Under the pieces are notes generated by a model. It was not told the DNA's origin. It saw only the letters and a program-made list of their open reading frames with translations, and made no database searches. From contig JAPNXP010000003.1 in the NCBI GenBank assembly GCA_028753945.1, positions 1,426,001-1,490,000 on the forward strand: a DNA stretch of 64,000 bases, written 5' to 3'. The DNA comes from Hexactinellida sp. DTS-2022. Its lineage: Eukaryota; Porifera; Hexactinellida. Position numbers and translations under genes: made by a program. This document shows positions 39,509 to 53,502 of the stretch, one piece after another. Every line of letters begins with the position of its first letter. The stretch's first letter is position 1.

Positions 39509-41750
39509 GGACCCCTTTTACGATAACTACTTCTCATCATCAAAAGATACAACTGGTAACTTCCTTAAAACATTCATTTATCATTTGGTAGTTTTTGACG
39601 GTCATTGCACAGTAAATTGGTTTTTCTCGATATTAGGCTCGTAAATGAATGTAAATTGAGAGAGTGGAGTTTCAGTGGCACTTTTAGGACACTTTTGATG
39701 ATATTAATTCAATGCATCAAAAGAAACTACTGGAAAAGTCCTGAAACTATTAATTTATCATTTTGTATTTTTGACAGTCATCGCAATCAAAAAATAGTTT
39801 TTCGCGATATTAGGCTCTTAAATGAATGTAAATTGAGTAAGTGGTGTTTCAGTGGCACTGTTAGGACACTTTTATGATAAATACTTAATATCATCAAAAG
39901 AAACAACTGGAAACGTCCTTAAACCATTCATTTATCATTTTGGTAGCTTTTGACAGTCATTGCACACAAAAATTGGTTTATCTCGATATTAGGCTCATAA
40001 ATGAATGTAAATTGAGTAAGTGGTGTTTCAGTGGCACTGTTAGGACACTTTTTATGATAAATACTTAATATCATCAAAAGAAACAACTGGAAAAGTCCTT
40101 AAACCATTCATTTATCATTTTGGTAGCTTTTGACAGTCATTGCACACAAAAATCGGTGTATCTCGATATTAGGCTCTTAAAAGAATGTAAATTGAGTGAT
40201 TGTTTTTCAGTTGTACTGTTAGGACACTTTGGATGATAAAATACTTCATATCATCAAAAGAAACAACAGGAAAGTTCCTTTAACCATTCATTTATCATTT
40301 TGGTTGTTTTTGACAGTCATTGCACACAGAATTTGGGTTTTTTCGATATTTGGCTCTTAACTAAATGTAAATTGAGTGATGGTTTTTCATTTGCACTGTT
40401 AGGACACTTTTGATGATTAAATACTTCATATCATCAAAAGAAAGAACTGGAAACGTCCTTATACCATTAATTTATCAATTTGGAAGTTTTTATTGTTATT
40501 GCACACAAAAATTGGTGTTTCTCGATATTAGGCTCTTAAGTTAATGTAAATTGAGTGAGTGCTGTTGCAGTGGCACTGTTAGGACATATTTGATGATAAA
40601 TACTTCATTTCATCAAAAGAAAGAACTGGAAACGTCCTGAAACCATTAATTTATCATTTTTGTATTTTTTCACAGTCATTGCACACAGAAATTGGTTTTT
40701 CGCGATATTAGGCTCTTAAATGAATGTAAATTGAGTGAGTTGTGTTTCAGTGCCGCTGTTAGTCACTTTTGAATATAAATACTTCATATCATCAAAACAA
40801 ACAACAGGAAACGTCCTTAAACCATTCATTTATCATTTTGGTAGTTTTTGACAGTCATTGCACACAAAAATAGGTGTTTCTCGAAATTATGCTCTTAAAT
40901 GAATGTAAATTGAGAGAGTGGAGTTTCAGTGGCACAGATAGGAAACTTTTAATGATACCTAAGTCATTTCATTAAAAGATACAACTGGAAACGTCCAGAA
41001 ACCATTAATTTATCAATTTGGTAGTTTTTTACAGTCAATCCACAAAAATTTCATTTTTCTCGATATTAGGCTCTTAAATGAATTTAAATTGAGTGAGTGC
41101 TATTTCAGTGGCAGTGTTAGGACACTTTTGATTATAAATACTTCATATCATCAAAACAAACAAGTGGAAACGTCCTTAAACCATTCAATTATCATTTGAT
41201 AGTATTTGACAGTGATTGCATACGAAAATTGCTTTTTCTCGAAATTATGCTCTTAAATGAATGTAAATTGAGTGAGTTGTGTTTTAGTGCCGCCGTTAGG
41301 ACAACTTTGATGATAAATACTTCATATCTTTCAAGAGATACAACTGGTAACGTCCTTAAAACATTCATTTATCATTTGGTAGTTTTTGACGGTCATTGCA
41401 CAGTAAATTGGTTTTTCTCGGTATTATGCGCTTAAATGAATGTACATTGAGTGAGTGGTGTTTCAGTGACACCTTTTGGACACCTTTGATGATAATACTT
41501 CATATCATCAAAAGAAACAACCGGAAACGTCCTTAAACCATTCATTTATCATTTGATAGTTTTTGACAGTCATTGCACACAAAAATTGGGGTTTCTCAAT
41601 ATTAGGCTCTTAAATGAATGTAAATTGAGAGAGTGGAGTTTCAGTGGCACTTTTAGGACACTTTTGATGATCTTAATTCAATAGATCAAAAGAAACTACT
41701 GGAAACGTCCTGAAACTGTTAATTTATCAATTTGGTAGTTTTTGTCAGTC
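39509..41750 (+). repeat. P block, copy 1 of the P-Q-P-P-Q region
   Basis: Follows 44,261-46,570 at offset about 4,649, changing to 4,829 after one monomer missing here near 39.76 kb (the joint reads TTTATCATTTTGTATTTTTG). It includes two successive near-identical monomers (39,841 and 40,021) with TTTTATGATAAATACTTAATATC and TTGGTAGC. No gene is seen. Confidence 0.83.
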
Positions 41751-44420
41751 AATGCACAAAAAAATTCATTTTTCTCGATATTAGGCTCTTAAATGAATTT
41801 AAATAGAGTGAGTGGTATTTCAGTGGCACTGTTAGGACACTTTTGAATATAAATACTTCATAGCATCAAAAAAACAACTGGAAACGTCCTTAAACCATTC
41901 ATTTATCATTTTTGTATTTTTGACAGTCATCGCAATCAAAAAATAGTTTTTCGCGATATTAGGCTCTTAAATGAATGTAAATTGAGAGAGTGGAGTTTCA
42001 GTGGCACTTTTAGGACACTTTTGATGATCTTAATTCAATGCATCAAAAGAAACTACAGGAAAAGTCCTGAAACATTTAATTTATCAATTTGGTAGTTTTT
42101 GTCTGTCAATGCATACAATAATTCATTTTTCTCGATTTTAGGCTCTTAAATGAATTTGAATTGAGTGAGTGGTATTTCAGTGGCACTGTTAGGACACTTT
42201 TGATGATAAATACTTAATATCATCAAAAGAAACAACTGGAAACGTCCTTAAACCATTCATTTATCATTTTGGTTGTTTTTGACAGTCATTGCACACAGAA
42301 ATTGGGTTTTTTCGATATTCGGCTCTTAACTAAATGTAAATTGAGTGATGGTTTTTCAGTTGCACTGTTAGGTCACTTTTGATGATAAATACTACATATC
42401 ATCAAAAGAAAGAACTGGAAACGTCCTTATACCATTAATTTATCAATTTGGAAGTTTTTATTGTTATTGCACACAAAAATTGGTGTTTCTCGATATTAGG
42501 CTCTTAAGTTAATGTAAATTGAGTGAGTGCTGTTTCAGTGGCACTGTTAGGACATATTTGATGATAAATACTTCATATCATCAAAAGAAAGAACTGGAAA
42601 CGTCCTGAAACCATTAATTTATCATTTTTGTATTTTTTGACAGTCATTGCACACAGAAATTGGTTTTTCTCGGTATTATGCGCTTAAATGAATGTACATT
42701 GAGTGACTGGTGTTTCAGTGGCACCTTTTGGACACCTTTGATGATAAATACTTCATATCTTCAAATGAAACAACTGGAAACGTCCTTAATCCATTCATTA
42801 ATCATTTGATAGTTTTTGAAAGTCATTGCACACAAAAATTGGTGTTTCTCGATATTAGGCTGTTAAATGAAGGTAAATTGAGAGAGTGGAGTTTCAGTGG
42901 CACTTTTAGGACACTTTTGATGATCTTAATTCAATACATCAAAAGAAACTACTGGAAAAGTCCTGAAACTATTAATTTATCAATTTGGTAGTTTTTGTCA
43001 GTCAATGCACAAAAAAATTCATTTTTCTCGATATTAGACTCTTAAATGAATTTAAATTGAGTGAGTGGTATTTCAGTGGAACTGTTAGGACACCTTTGAA
43101 GATAAATTCTTCATTTCATAAAAAAAAACAAATGAAACGTCCTTAAACCAATAGTTTATCAAATGGTAGTTTTTGACAGTCATTGCACACAAAAATTGGT
43201 TTTTCTCGATATTATGCTAATAAATACATGTAAATTGAGTTAGGTGTGTTTCAGTGGCACTTTTAGGACCCCTTTTACGATAACTACTTCTCATCATCAA
43301 AAGATACAACTGGTAACTTCCTTAAAACATTCATTTATCATTTGGTAGTTTTTGACGGTCATTGCACAGTAAAATTGGTTTTTCTCGATATTAGGCTCGT
43401 AAATGAATGTAAATTGAGAGAGTGGAGTTTCAGTGGCACTTTTAGGACACTTTTGATGATCTTAATTCAATACATCAAAAGAAACTACTGGAAAAGTCCT
43501 GAAACTGTTAATTTATCAATTTGGTAGTTTTTGTCAGTCAATGCACAAAAAAATTCATTTTTCTCGATATTAGGCTCTTAAATGAATTTAAATTGAGTGA
43601 GTGGTATTTCAGTGGCACTGTTAGGACACTTTTGAATATAAATACTTCATAGCATCAAAAAAACAACTGGAAACGTCCTTAAACCATTCATTTATCATTT
43701 TTGTATTTTTGACAGTCATCGCACACAAAAATTGGTTTTTCGCGATTTTAGGCTCTTAAATGAATGTAAATTGAGTAAGTGGTGTTTCAGTGGCACTGTT
43801 AGGACACTTTTGATGATAAATACTTCATATGCTCGAAAGAAACAACTGGAAAGTTCCTTTAACCATTCATTTATCATTTTGGTTGTTTTTGACAGTCATT
43901 GCACACAAAAATTGGTTTTTCTCGATATTATGCTCTTAAATGTTTGTAGATTGAGTTAGGTGTGTTTCAGTGGCACTGTTAGGACCCCTTTGACGATAAT
44001 ACTTCATATCATCAAAAGAAACACTGGAAACGTCCTTTACCATTCATTTATCATTTTGGTATTTTTGACAGTCATTGCACACAATAATTGCTTTTTCTCG
44101 ATATTATGCTAATAAATACATGTAAATTGAGTTAGGTGTGTTTCAGTGGCACTTTTAGGACCCCTTTTACGATAACTACTTCTCATCATCAAAAGATACA
44201 ACTGGTAACGTCCTTAAAACATTCATTTATCATTTGGTAGTTTTTGACGGTCATTGCACAGTAAATTGGTTTTTCTCGATATTAGTCTCGTAAATGAATG
44301 TAAATTGAGAGAGTGGAGTTTCAGTGGCACTTTTAGGACACTTTTGATGATATTAATTCAATGCATCAAAAGAAACTACTGGAAACGTCCTGAAACTATT
44401 AATTTATCAATTTGGTAGTT
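41751..44420 (+). repeat. Q block, copy 1
   Basis: About 15 monomers recurring at 48,721-51,260 at offset 6,980. Differences are few, for example TTGTCTGTCAATG near 42,108 against TTGTCGGTCAATG near 49,078. The CTTAATTCAATACATC spacer variant is frequent. No gene is seen. Confidence 0.83.
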
Positions 44421-46570
44421 TTTGTCGGTCAATGCACACAAAAATTCATTTTTCTCGATATTAGGCTCTTAAATGAATTTAAATTGAGTGAGTGGTATTT
44501 CAGTGGCACTGTTAGGACACTTTTGAATATAAATACTTCATAGCATCAAAAAAACAACTGGAAACGTCCTTAAACCATTCATTTATCATTTTTGTATTTT
44601 TGACAGTCATCGCAATCAAAAAATAGTTTTTCGCGATATTAGGCTCTTAAATGAATGTAAATTGAGTAAGTGGTGTTTCAGTGGCACTGTTAGGACACTT
44701 TTATGATAAATACTTAATATCATCAAAAGAAACAACTGGAAACGTCCTTAAACCATTCATTTATCATTTTTGTAGCTTTTGACAGTCATTGCACACAAAA
44801 ATTGGTTTATCTCGATATTAGGCTCATAAATGAATGTAAATTGAGTAAGTGGTGTTTCAGTGGCACTGTTAGGACACTTTTTATGATAAATACTTAATAT
44901 CATCAAAAGAAACAACTGGAAAAGTCCTTAAACCATTCATTTATCATTTTGGTAGCTTTTGACAGTCATTGCACACAAAAATCGGTGTATCTCGATATTA
45001 GGCTCTTAAAAGAATGTAAATTGAGTGATTGTTTTTCAGTTGTACTGTTAGGACACTTTGGATGATAAAATACTTCATATCATCAAAAGAAACAACAGGA
45101 AAGTTCCTTTAACCATTCATTTATCATTTTGGTTGTTTTTGACAGTCATTGCACACAGAATTTGGGTTTTTTCGATATTTGGCTCTTAACTAAATGTAAA
45201 TTGAGTGATGGTTTTTCATTTGCACTGTTACCACACTTTTGATGATTAAATACTTCATATCATCAAAAGAAAGAACTGGAAACGTCCTTATACCATTAAT
45301 TTATCAATTTGGAAGTTTTTATTGTTATTGCACACAAAAATTGGTGTTTCTCGATATTAGGCTCTTAAGTTAATGTAAATTGAGTGAGTGCTGTTGCAGT
45401 GGCACTGTTAGGACATATTTGATGATAAATACTTCATTTCATCAAAAGAAAGAACTGGAAACGTCCTGAAACCATTAATTTATCATTTTTGTATTTTTTC
45501 ACAGTCATTGCACACAGAAATTGGTTTTTCGCGATATTAGGCTCTTAAATGAATGTAAATTGAGTGAGTTGTGTTTCAGTGCCGCTGTTAGTACACTTTT
45601 GAATATAAATACTTCATATCATCAAAACAAACAACAGGAAACGTCCTTAAACCATTCATTTATCATTTTGGTAGTTTTTGACAGTCATTGCACACAAAAA
45701 TAGGTGTTTCTCGAAATTATGCTCTTAAATGAATGTAAATTGAGAGAGTGGAGTTTCAGTGGCACAGATAGGAAACTTTTAATGATACCTAAGTCATTTC
45801 ATTAAAAGATACAACTGGAAACGTCCAGAAACCATTAATTTATCAATTTGGTAGTTTTTTACAGTCAATCCACAAAAATTTCATTTTTCTCGATATTAGG
45901 CTCTTAAATGAATTTAAATTGAGTGAGTGCTATTTCAGTGGCAGTGTTAGGACACTTTTGATTATAAATACTTCATATCATCAAAACAAACAAGTGGAAA
46001 CGTCCTTAAACCATTCAATTATCATTTGATAGTATTTGAAAGTGATTGCATACGAAAATTGCTTTTTCTCGAAATTATGCTCTTAAATGAATGTAAATTG
46101 AGTGAGTTGTGTTTTAGTGCCGCCGTTAGGACAACTTTGATGATAAATACTTCATATCTTTCAAGAGATACAACTGGTAACGTCCTTAAAACATTCATTT
46201 ATCATTTGGTAGTTTTTGACGGTCATTGCACAGTAAATTGGTTTTTCTCGGTATTATGCGCTTAAATGAATGTACATTGAGTGAGTGGTGTTTCAGTGAC
46301 ACCTTTTGGACACCTTTGATGATAATACTTCATATCATCAAAAGAAACAACCGGAAACGTCCTTAAACCATTCATTTATCATTTGATAGTTTTTGACAGT
46401 CATTGCACACAAAAATTGGGGTTTCTCAATATTAGGCTCTTAAATGAATGTAAATTGAGAGAGTGGAGTTTCAGTGGCACTTTTAGGACACTTTTGATGA
46501 TCTTAATTCAATAGATCAAAAGAAACTACTGGAAACGTCCTGAAACTGTTAATTTATCAATTTGGTAGTT
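44421..46570 (+). repeat. P block, copy 2 (12-mer, 2,150 bp)
   Basis: Tandem partner of 46,571-48,720 with constant offset 2,150 and only a few single-base differences (for example TTTTTGTAGC against TTTTGGTAGC near 44,768). It opens with TTTGTCGGTCAATGCACAC, a mark shared with copy 3 but not with copy 1. Confidence 0.88.
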
Positions 46571-48720
46571 TTTGTCGGTCAATGCACACAAAAATTCATT
46601 TTTCTCGATATTAGGCTCTTAAATGAATTTAAATTGAGTGAGTGGTATTTCAGTGGCACTGTTAGGACACTTTTGAATATAAATACTTCATAGCATCAAA
46701 AAAACAACTGGAAACGTCCTTAAACCATTCATTTATCATTTTTGTATTTTTGACAGTCATCGCAATCAAAAAATAGTTTTTCGCGATATTAGGCTCTTAA
46801 ATGAATGTAAATTGAGTAAGTGGTGTTTCAGTGGCACTGTTAGGACACTTTTATGATAAATACTTAATATCATCAAAAGAAACAACTGGAAACGTCCTTA
46901 AACCATTCATTTATCATTTTGGTAGCTTTTGACAGTCATTGCACACAAAAATTGGTTTATCTCGATATTAGGCTCATAAATGAATGTAAATTGAGTAAGT
47001 GGTGTTTCAGTGGCACTGTTAGGACACTTTTTATGATAAATACTTAATATCATCAAAAGAAACAACTGGAAAAGTCCTTAAACCATTCATTTATCATTTT
47101 GGTAGCTTTTGACAGTCATTGCACACAAAAATCGGTGTATCTCGATATTAGGCTCTTAAAAGAATGTAAATTGAGTGATTGTTTTTCAGTTGTACTGTTA
47201 GGACACTTTGGATGATAAAATACTTCATATCATCAAAAGAAACAACAGGAAAGTTCCTTTAACCATTCATTTATCATTTTGGTTGTTTTTGACAGTCATT
47301 GCACACAGAATTTGGGTTTTTTCGATATTTGGCTCTTAACTAAATGTAAATTGAGTGATGGTTTTTCATTTGCACTGTTACCACACTTTTGATGATTAAA
47401 TACTTCATATCATCAAAAGAAAGAACTGGAAACGTCCTTATACCATTAATTTATCAATTTGGAAGTTTTTATTGTTATTGCACACAAAAATTGGTGTTTC
47501 TCGATATTAGGCTCTTAAGTTAATGTAAATTGAGTGAGTGCTGTTGCAGTGGCACTGTTAGGACATATTTGATGATAAATACTTCATTTCATCAAAAGAA
47601 AGAACTGGAAACGTCCTGAAACCATTAATTTATCATTTTTGTATTTTTTCACAGTCATTGCACACAGAAATTGGTTTTTCGCGATATTAGGCTCTTAAAT
47701 GAATGTAAATTGAGTGAGTTGTGTTTCAGTGCCGCTGTTAGTACACTTTTGAATATAAATACTTCATATCATCAAAACAAACAACAGGAAACGTCCTTAA
47801 ACCATTCATTTATCATTTTGGTAGTTTTTGACAGTCATTGCACACAAAAATAGGTGTTTCTCGAAATTATGCTCTTAAATGAATGTAAATTGAGAGAGTG
47901 GAGTTTCAGTGGCACAGATAGGAAACTTTTAATGATACCTAAGTCATTTCATTAAAAGATACAACTGGAAACGTCCAGAAACCATTAATTTATCAATTTG
48001 GTAGTTTTTTACAGTCAATCCACAAAAATTTCATTTTTCTCGATATTAGGCTCTTAAATGAATTTAAATTGAGTGAGTGCTATTTCAGTGGCAGTGTTAG
48101 GACACTTTTGATTATAAATACTTCATATCATCAAAACAAACAAGTGGAAACGTCCTTAAACCATTCAATTATCATTTGATAGTATTTGACAGTGATTGCA
48201 TACGAAAATTGCTTTTTCTCGAAATTATGCTCTTAAATGAATGTAAATTGAGTGAGTTGTGTTTTAGTGCCGCCGTTAGGACAACTTTGATGATAAATAC
48301 TTCATATCTTTCAAGAGATACAACTGGTAACGTCCTTAAAACATTCATTTATCATTTGGTAGTTTTTGACGGTCATTGCACAGTAAATTGGTTTTTCTCG
48401 GTATTATGCGCTTAAATGAATGTACATTGAGTGAGTGGTGTTTCAGTGACACCTTTTGGACACCTTTGATGATAATACTTCATATCATCAAAAGAAACAA
48501 CCGGAAACGTCCTTAAACCATTCATTTATCATTTGATAGTTTTTGACAGTCATTGCACACAAAAATTGGGGTTTCTCAATATTAGGCTCTTAAATGAATG
48601 TAAATTGAGAGAGTGGAGTTTCAGTGGCACTTTTAGGACACTTTTGATGATCTTAATTCAATAGATCAAAAGAAACTACTGGAAACGTCCTGAAACTGTT
48701 AATTTATCAATTTGGTAGTT
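46571..48720 (+). repeat. P block, copy 3 (12-mer, 2,150 bp)
   Basis: Duplicate of the preceding block. The joint lies in AATTTATCAATTTGGTAG to TTTTTGTC, about 46,551-46,576. This phase lies away from the dyad. Its 3' end leads into the Q block exactly as P copy 1 does. Confidence 0.88.
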
Positions 48721-51260
48721 TTTGTCAGTCAATGCACAAAAAAATTCATTTTTCTCGATATTAGGCTCTTAAATGAATTTAAATAGAGTGAGTGGTATTT
48801 CAGTGGCACTGTTAGGACACTTTTGAATATAAATACTTCATAGCATCAAAAAAACAACTGGAAACGTCCTTAAACCATTCATTTATCATTTTTGTATTTT
48901 TGACAGTCATCGCAATCAAAAAATAGTTTTTCGCGATATTAGGCTCTTAAATGAATGTAAATTGAGAGAGTGGAGTTTCAGTGGCACTTTTAGGACACTT
49001 TTGATGATCTTAATTCAATGCATCAAAAGAAACTACAGGAAAAGTCCTGAAACATTTAATTTATCAATTTGGTAGTTTTTGTCGGTCAATGCATACAATA
49101 ATTCATTTTTCTCGATTTTAGGCTCTTAAATGAATTTGAATTGAGTGAGTGGTATTTCAGTGGCACTGTTAGGACACTTTTGATGATAAATACTTAATAT
49201 CATCAAAAGAAACAACTGGAAACGTCCTTAAACCATTCATTTATCATTTTGGTTGTTTTTGACAGTCATTGCACACAGAAATTGGGTTTTTTCGATATTC
49301 GGCTCTTAACTAAATGTAAATTGAGTGATGGTTTTTCAGTTGCACTGTTAGGTCACTTTTGATGATAAATACTACATATCATCAAAAGAAAGAACTGGAA
49401 ACGTCCTTATACCATTAATTTATCAATTTGGAAGTTTTTATTGTTATTGCACACAAAAATTGGTGTTTCTCGATATTAGGCTCTTAAGTTAATGTAAATT
49501 GAGTGAGTGCTGTTTCAGTGGCACTGTTAGGACATATTTGATGATAAATACTTCATATCATCAAAAGAAAGAACTGGAAACGTCCTGAAACCATTAATTT
49601 ATCATTTTTGTATTTTTTGACAGTCATTGCACACAGAAATTGGTTTTTCTCGGTATTATGCGCTTAAATGAATGTACATTGAGTGACTGGTGTTTCAGTG
49701 GCACCTTTTGGACACCTTTGATGATAAATACTTCATATCTTCAAATGAAACAACTGGAAACGTCCTTAATCCATTCATTAATCATTTGATAGTTTTTGAA
49801 AGTCATTGCACACAAAAATTGGTGTTTCTCGATATTAGGCTGTTAAATGAAGGTAAATTGAGAGAGTGGAGTTTCAGTGGCACTTTTAGGACACTTTTGA
49901 TGATCTTAATTCAATACATCAAAAGAAACTACTGGAAAAGTCCTGAAACTATTAATTTATCAATTTGGTAGTTTTTGTCAGTCAATGCACAAAAAAATTC
50001 ATTTTTCTCGATATTAGACTCTTAAATGAATTTAAATTGAGTGAGTGGTATTTCAGTGGAACTGTTAGGACACCTTTGAAGATAAATTCTTCATTTCATA
50101 AAAAAAAACAAATGAAACGTCCTTAAACCAATAGTTTATCAAATGGTAGTTTTTGACAGTCATTGCACACAAAAATTGGTTTTTCTCGATATTATGCTAA
50201 TAAATACATGTAAATTGAGTTAGGTGTGTTTCAGTGGCACTTTTAGGACCCCTTTTACGATAACTACTTCTCATCATCAAAAGATACAACTGGTAACTTC
50301 CTTAAAACATTCATTTATCATTTGGTAGTTTTTGACGGTCATTGCACAGTAAAATTGGTTTTTCTCGATATTAGGCTCGTAAATGAATGTAAATTGAGAG
50401 AGTGGAGTTTCAGTGGCACTTTTAGGACACTTTTGATGATCTTAATTCAATACATCAAAAGAAACTACTGGAAAAGTCCTGAAACTGTTAATTTATCAAT
50501 TTGGTAGTTTTTGTCAGTCAATGCACAAAAAAATTCATTTTTCTCGATATTAGGCTCTTAAATGAATTTAAATTGAGTGAGTGGTATTTCAGTGGCACTG
50601 TTAGGACACTTTTGAATATAAATACTTCATAGCATCAAAAAAACAACTGGAAACGTCCTTAAACCATTCATTTATCATTTTTGTATTTTTGACAGTCATC
50701 GCACACAAAAATTGGTTTTTCGCGATTTTAGGCTCTTAAATGAATGTAAATTGAGTAAGTGGTGTTTCAGTGGCACTGTTAGGACACTTTTGATGATAAA
50801 TACTTCATATGCTCGAAAGAAACAACTGGAAAGTTCCTTTAACCATTCATTTATCATTTTGGTTGTTTTTGACAGTCATTGCACACAAAAATTGGTTTTT
50901 CTCGATATTATGCTCTTAAATGTTTGTAGATTGAGTTAGGTGTGTTTCAGTGGCACTGTTAGGACCCCTTTGACGATAATACTTCATATCATCAAAAGAA
51001 ACACTGGAAACGTCCTTTACCATTCATTTATCATTTTGGTATTTTTGACAGTCATTGCACACAATAATTGCTTTTTCTCGATATTATGCTAATAAATACA
51101 TGTAAATTGAGTTAGGTGTGTTTCAGTGGCACTTTTAGGACCCCTTTTACGATAACTACTTCTCATCATCAAAAGATACAACTGGTAACGTCCTTAAAAC
51201 ATTCATTTATCATTTGGTAGTTTTTGACGGTCATTGCACAGTAAAATTGGTTTTTCTCGA
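48721..51260 (+). repeat. Q block, copy 2
   Basis: Near-identical to 41,751-44,280 (offset 6,980), including matching open-frame translations at 49,690, 50,322 and 50,712. No gene is seen. Confidence 0.85.
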
Positions 51261-53490
51261 TATTAGGCTCTTAAATGAATGTAAATTGAGAGAGTGGAGT
51301 TTCAGTGCCACTTTAGGACACTTTTGATGATATTAATTCAATACATCAAAAGAAACTACTGGAAACGTCCTTAAACCATTCATTTATCATTTTTGTATTT
51401 TTGACAGTCATCGCACACAAAATTTAGTTTTTCGCGATATTAGGCTCTTAAATGAATGTAAATTGAGTAAGTGGTGTTTCAGTGGCACTGTTAGGACACT
51501 TTTTATGATAAATACTTAATATCATCAAAAGAAACAACTGGAAACGTCCTTAAACCATTCATTTATCATTTTGGTAGCTTTTGACATTCATTGCACACAA
51601 AAATTGGTTTATCTCTTTATTTGGCTCTTAAAAGAATGTAAATTGAGTGATGGTTTTTCAGTTGTACTGTTAGGACACTTTTGATGATAAAATACTTCAT
51701 ATCATCAAAAGAAACAACTGGAAAGTTCCTTTAACCATTCATTTATAATTTTGGTTGTTTTTGACAGTCATTGCACACAGAATTTGGGTTTTTTCGATAT
51801 TCGCCTCTTAACTAAATGTAAATTGAGTGATGGTTTTTCATTTGCACTGTTAGGACACTTTTGATGATTAAATACTTCATATCATCAAAAGAAAGAACTG
51901 GAAACGTCCTTATACCATTAATTTATCAATTTGGAAGTTTTTATTGTTATTGCACACAAAAATTGGTGTTTCTCGATATTAGGCTCTTAAGTTAATGTAA
52001 ATTGAGTGAGTGCTGTTTCAGTGGCACTGTTAGGACATATTTGATGATAAATACTTCATATCATCAAAAGAAAGAACTGGAAACGCACTGAAACCATTAA
52101 TTTATCATTTTTGTATTTTTTCACAGTCATTGCACACAGAAATTGGATTTTCGCGATATTAGGCTCTTAAATCAATGTAAATTGAGTGAGTTGTGTTTCA
52201 GTGCCGCTGTTAGTACACTTTTCAATATACATACTTCATATCATCAAAACAAACAACAGGAAACGTCCTTAAACCATTCATTTATCATTTTGGTAGCTTT
52301 TGACAGTCATTGCACACAAAAATTGGTTTATCTCGATATTAGGCTCTTAAAAGAATGTAAATTGAGAGAGTGGAGTTTCAGTGGCACTGTTAGGACACTT
52401 TTAATGATACCTAATTCATATCATTAAAAGATACTACTGGAAACGTCCTGAAACTATCAATTTATGAATTGGGAGTTTTTGCCAGTCATTGCACACAAAA
52501 ATTGCTTTTTCTCGATATTATGCTCTTAAATGAATGTAAATTGAGTGAGTTGTGTTTCAGTGCCGCCGTTAGGACATTTTTAATGATAAATACTTCATAT
52601 CTTCAAAAGATACAACTGGTAACGTCCTTAAAACATTCATTTATCATTTGGTAGTTTTTGACGGTCATTGCACAGTAAATTGGTTTTTCTCGGTATTATG
52701 CGCTTAAATGAATGTACATTGAGTGAGTGGTGTTTCAGTGGCACCTTTTGGACACCTTTGATGATAATACTTCATATCATCAAAAGAAACAACCGGAAAC
52801 GTCCTTAAAACATTCATTTATCATTTGATAGTTTTTGAGAGTCATTGCACACAAAAATTGGTGTTTCTCGATATTAGGATCTTAAATGAATGTAAATTGA
52901 GAGAGTGGAGTTTCAGTGGCGCTTTTAGGACACTTTTGATGATCTTAATTCAATAGATCAAAAGAAACTACTGGAAACGTCCTGAAACTATTAATTTATC
53001 AATTTGGTAGTTTTTGTCAGTCAATGCACAAAAAAATTAATTTTTCTCGATATTAGGCTCTTAAATGAATTTAAATTGAGTGAGTGGTATTTCAGCAGCA
53101 CTGTTAGGACACCTTTGAATATAAATACTTCATAGCATCAAAAAAACAACTGGAAACGTCCTTAAACCATTCATTTATCATTTTTGTATTTTTGACAGTC
53201 ATCGCACACAAAAATTGGTTTTTCGCGATATTAGGCTCTTAAATGAATGTAAATTGAGTAAGTGGTGTTTCGGAGCAACTGTTAGGACACTTTTGATGAT
53301 AAATACTTTATATCATCAAAAGAAACAACTGGAAACGTCCTTAAACCAGTCATTTATCATTTTGGCAGCTTTTGACAGTCATTGCACACAAAAATTGGTT
53401 TTTCTCGATATTAGGCTCTTAAATGAATTTAAATTGAGTGAGTGGTATTTCAGTGGCACCGTTAGGACACTTTTGATTATAAATACTTCA
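51261..53490 (+). repeat. diverged P-like block before the orientation switch
   Basis: About 12 monomers in an order like P (TTAATATCATC monomers; GTGCCGCTGTTAGT monomer at 52.2 kb; CAGTAAATTGG near 52.67 kb), but with more differences than the other P copies have among themselves. Last forward monomers before the inversion. No gene is seen. Confidence 0.8.
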
Positions 53491-53502
53491 TATCATCAAA
53501 AG
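53491..53502. other. orientation switch of the satellite
   Basis: Left of here monomers read forward; right of here they read as reverse complement. The junction sequence TATCATCAAAAG serves as the right dyad arm of the last forward monomer and also as the inverted left dyad arm of the first reverse monomer, continuing as GGTCCTAACAGTGC. No filler bases are needed. The joint is therefore explained by recombination or template switching within the 12-base arms. Confidence 0.92.

Larger units (their letters stand above)
1..53502 (+). repeat. ~180-bp satellite array, forward arm
   Basis: About 297 monomers run head to tail with no spacers. In the orientation used here each monomer contains these boxes in order: TTTTTGACAGTCATTGCACA, then an AAAAATTGG/TTTTT stretch, CTCGATATTA, AAATTGAGTGAGTGG, TTTCAGTGGCACTGTTAGGA, a dyad-symmetric segment, and AACTGGAAACGTCCTTAAAC. 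Length is 180 in the clearest copies and 178-181 in most. Neighbouring monomers differ by scattered substitutions and 1-3 base indels, while distant blocks can be almost identical. That pattern is typical of unequal exchange in satellite DNA. The only foreign DNA in this arm is the 183-bp element at 27,002-27,184. I see no coding gene. The open reading stretches come from one stop-poor frame of a monomer whose length is a multiple of three. Confidence 0.97.

Noticed and set aside
1073-52654. Dozens of open reading frames of 60-157 codons on the plus strand
   Set aside because: All translate the same satellite frame and share one repeating peptide. They begin and end wherever indels or chance ATG codons fall, and none has a recognisable domain.
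1-53502. Satellite derived from tandem Helitron or MITE ends
   Set aside because: The monomer has no recognisable Helitron TC...CTRR ends and no terminal inverted repeats with target duplications. The internal dyad alone is not enough.
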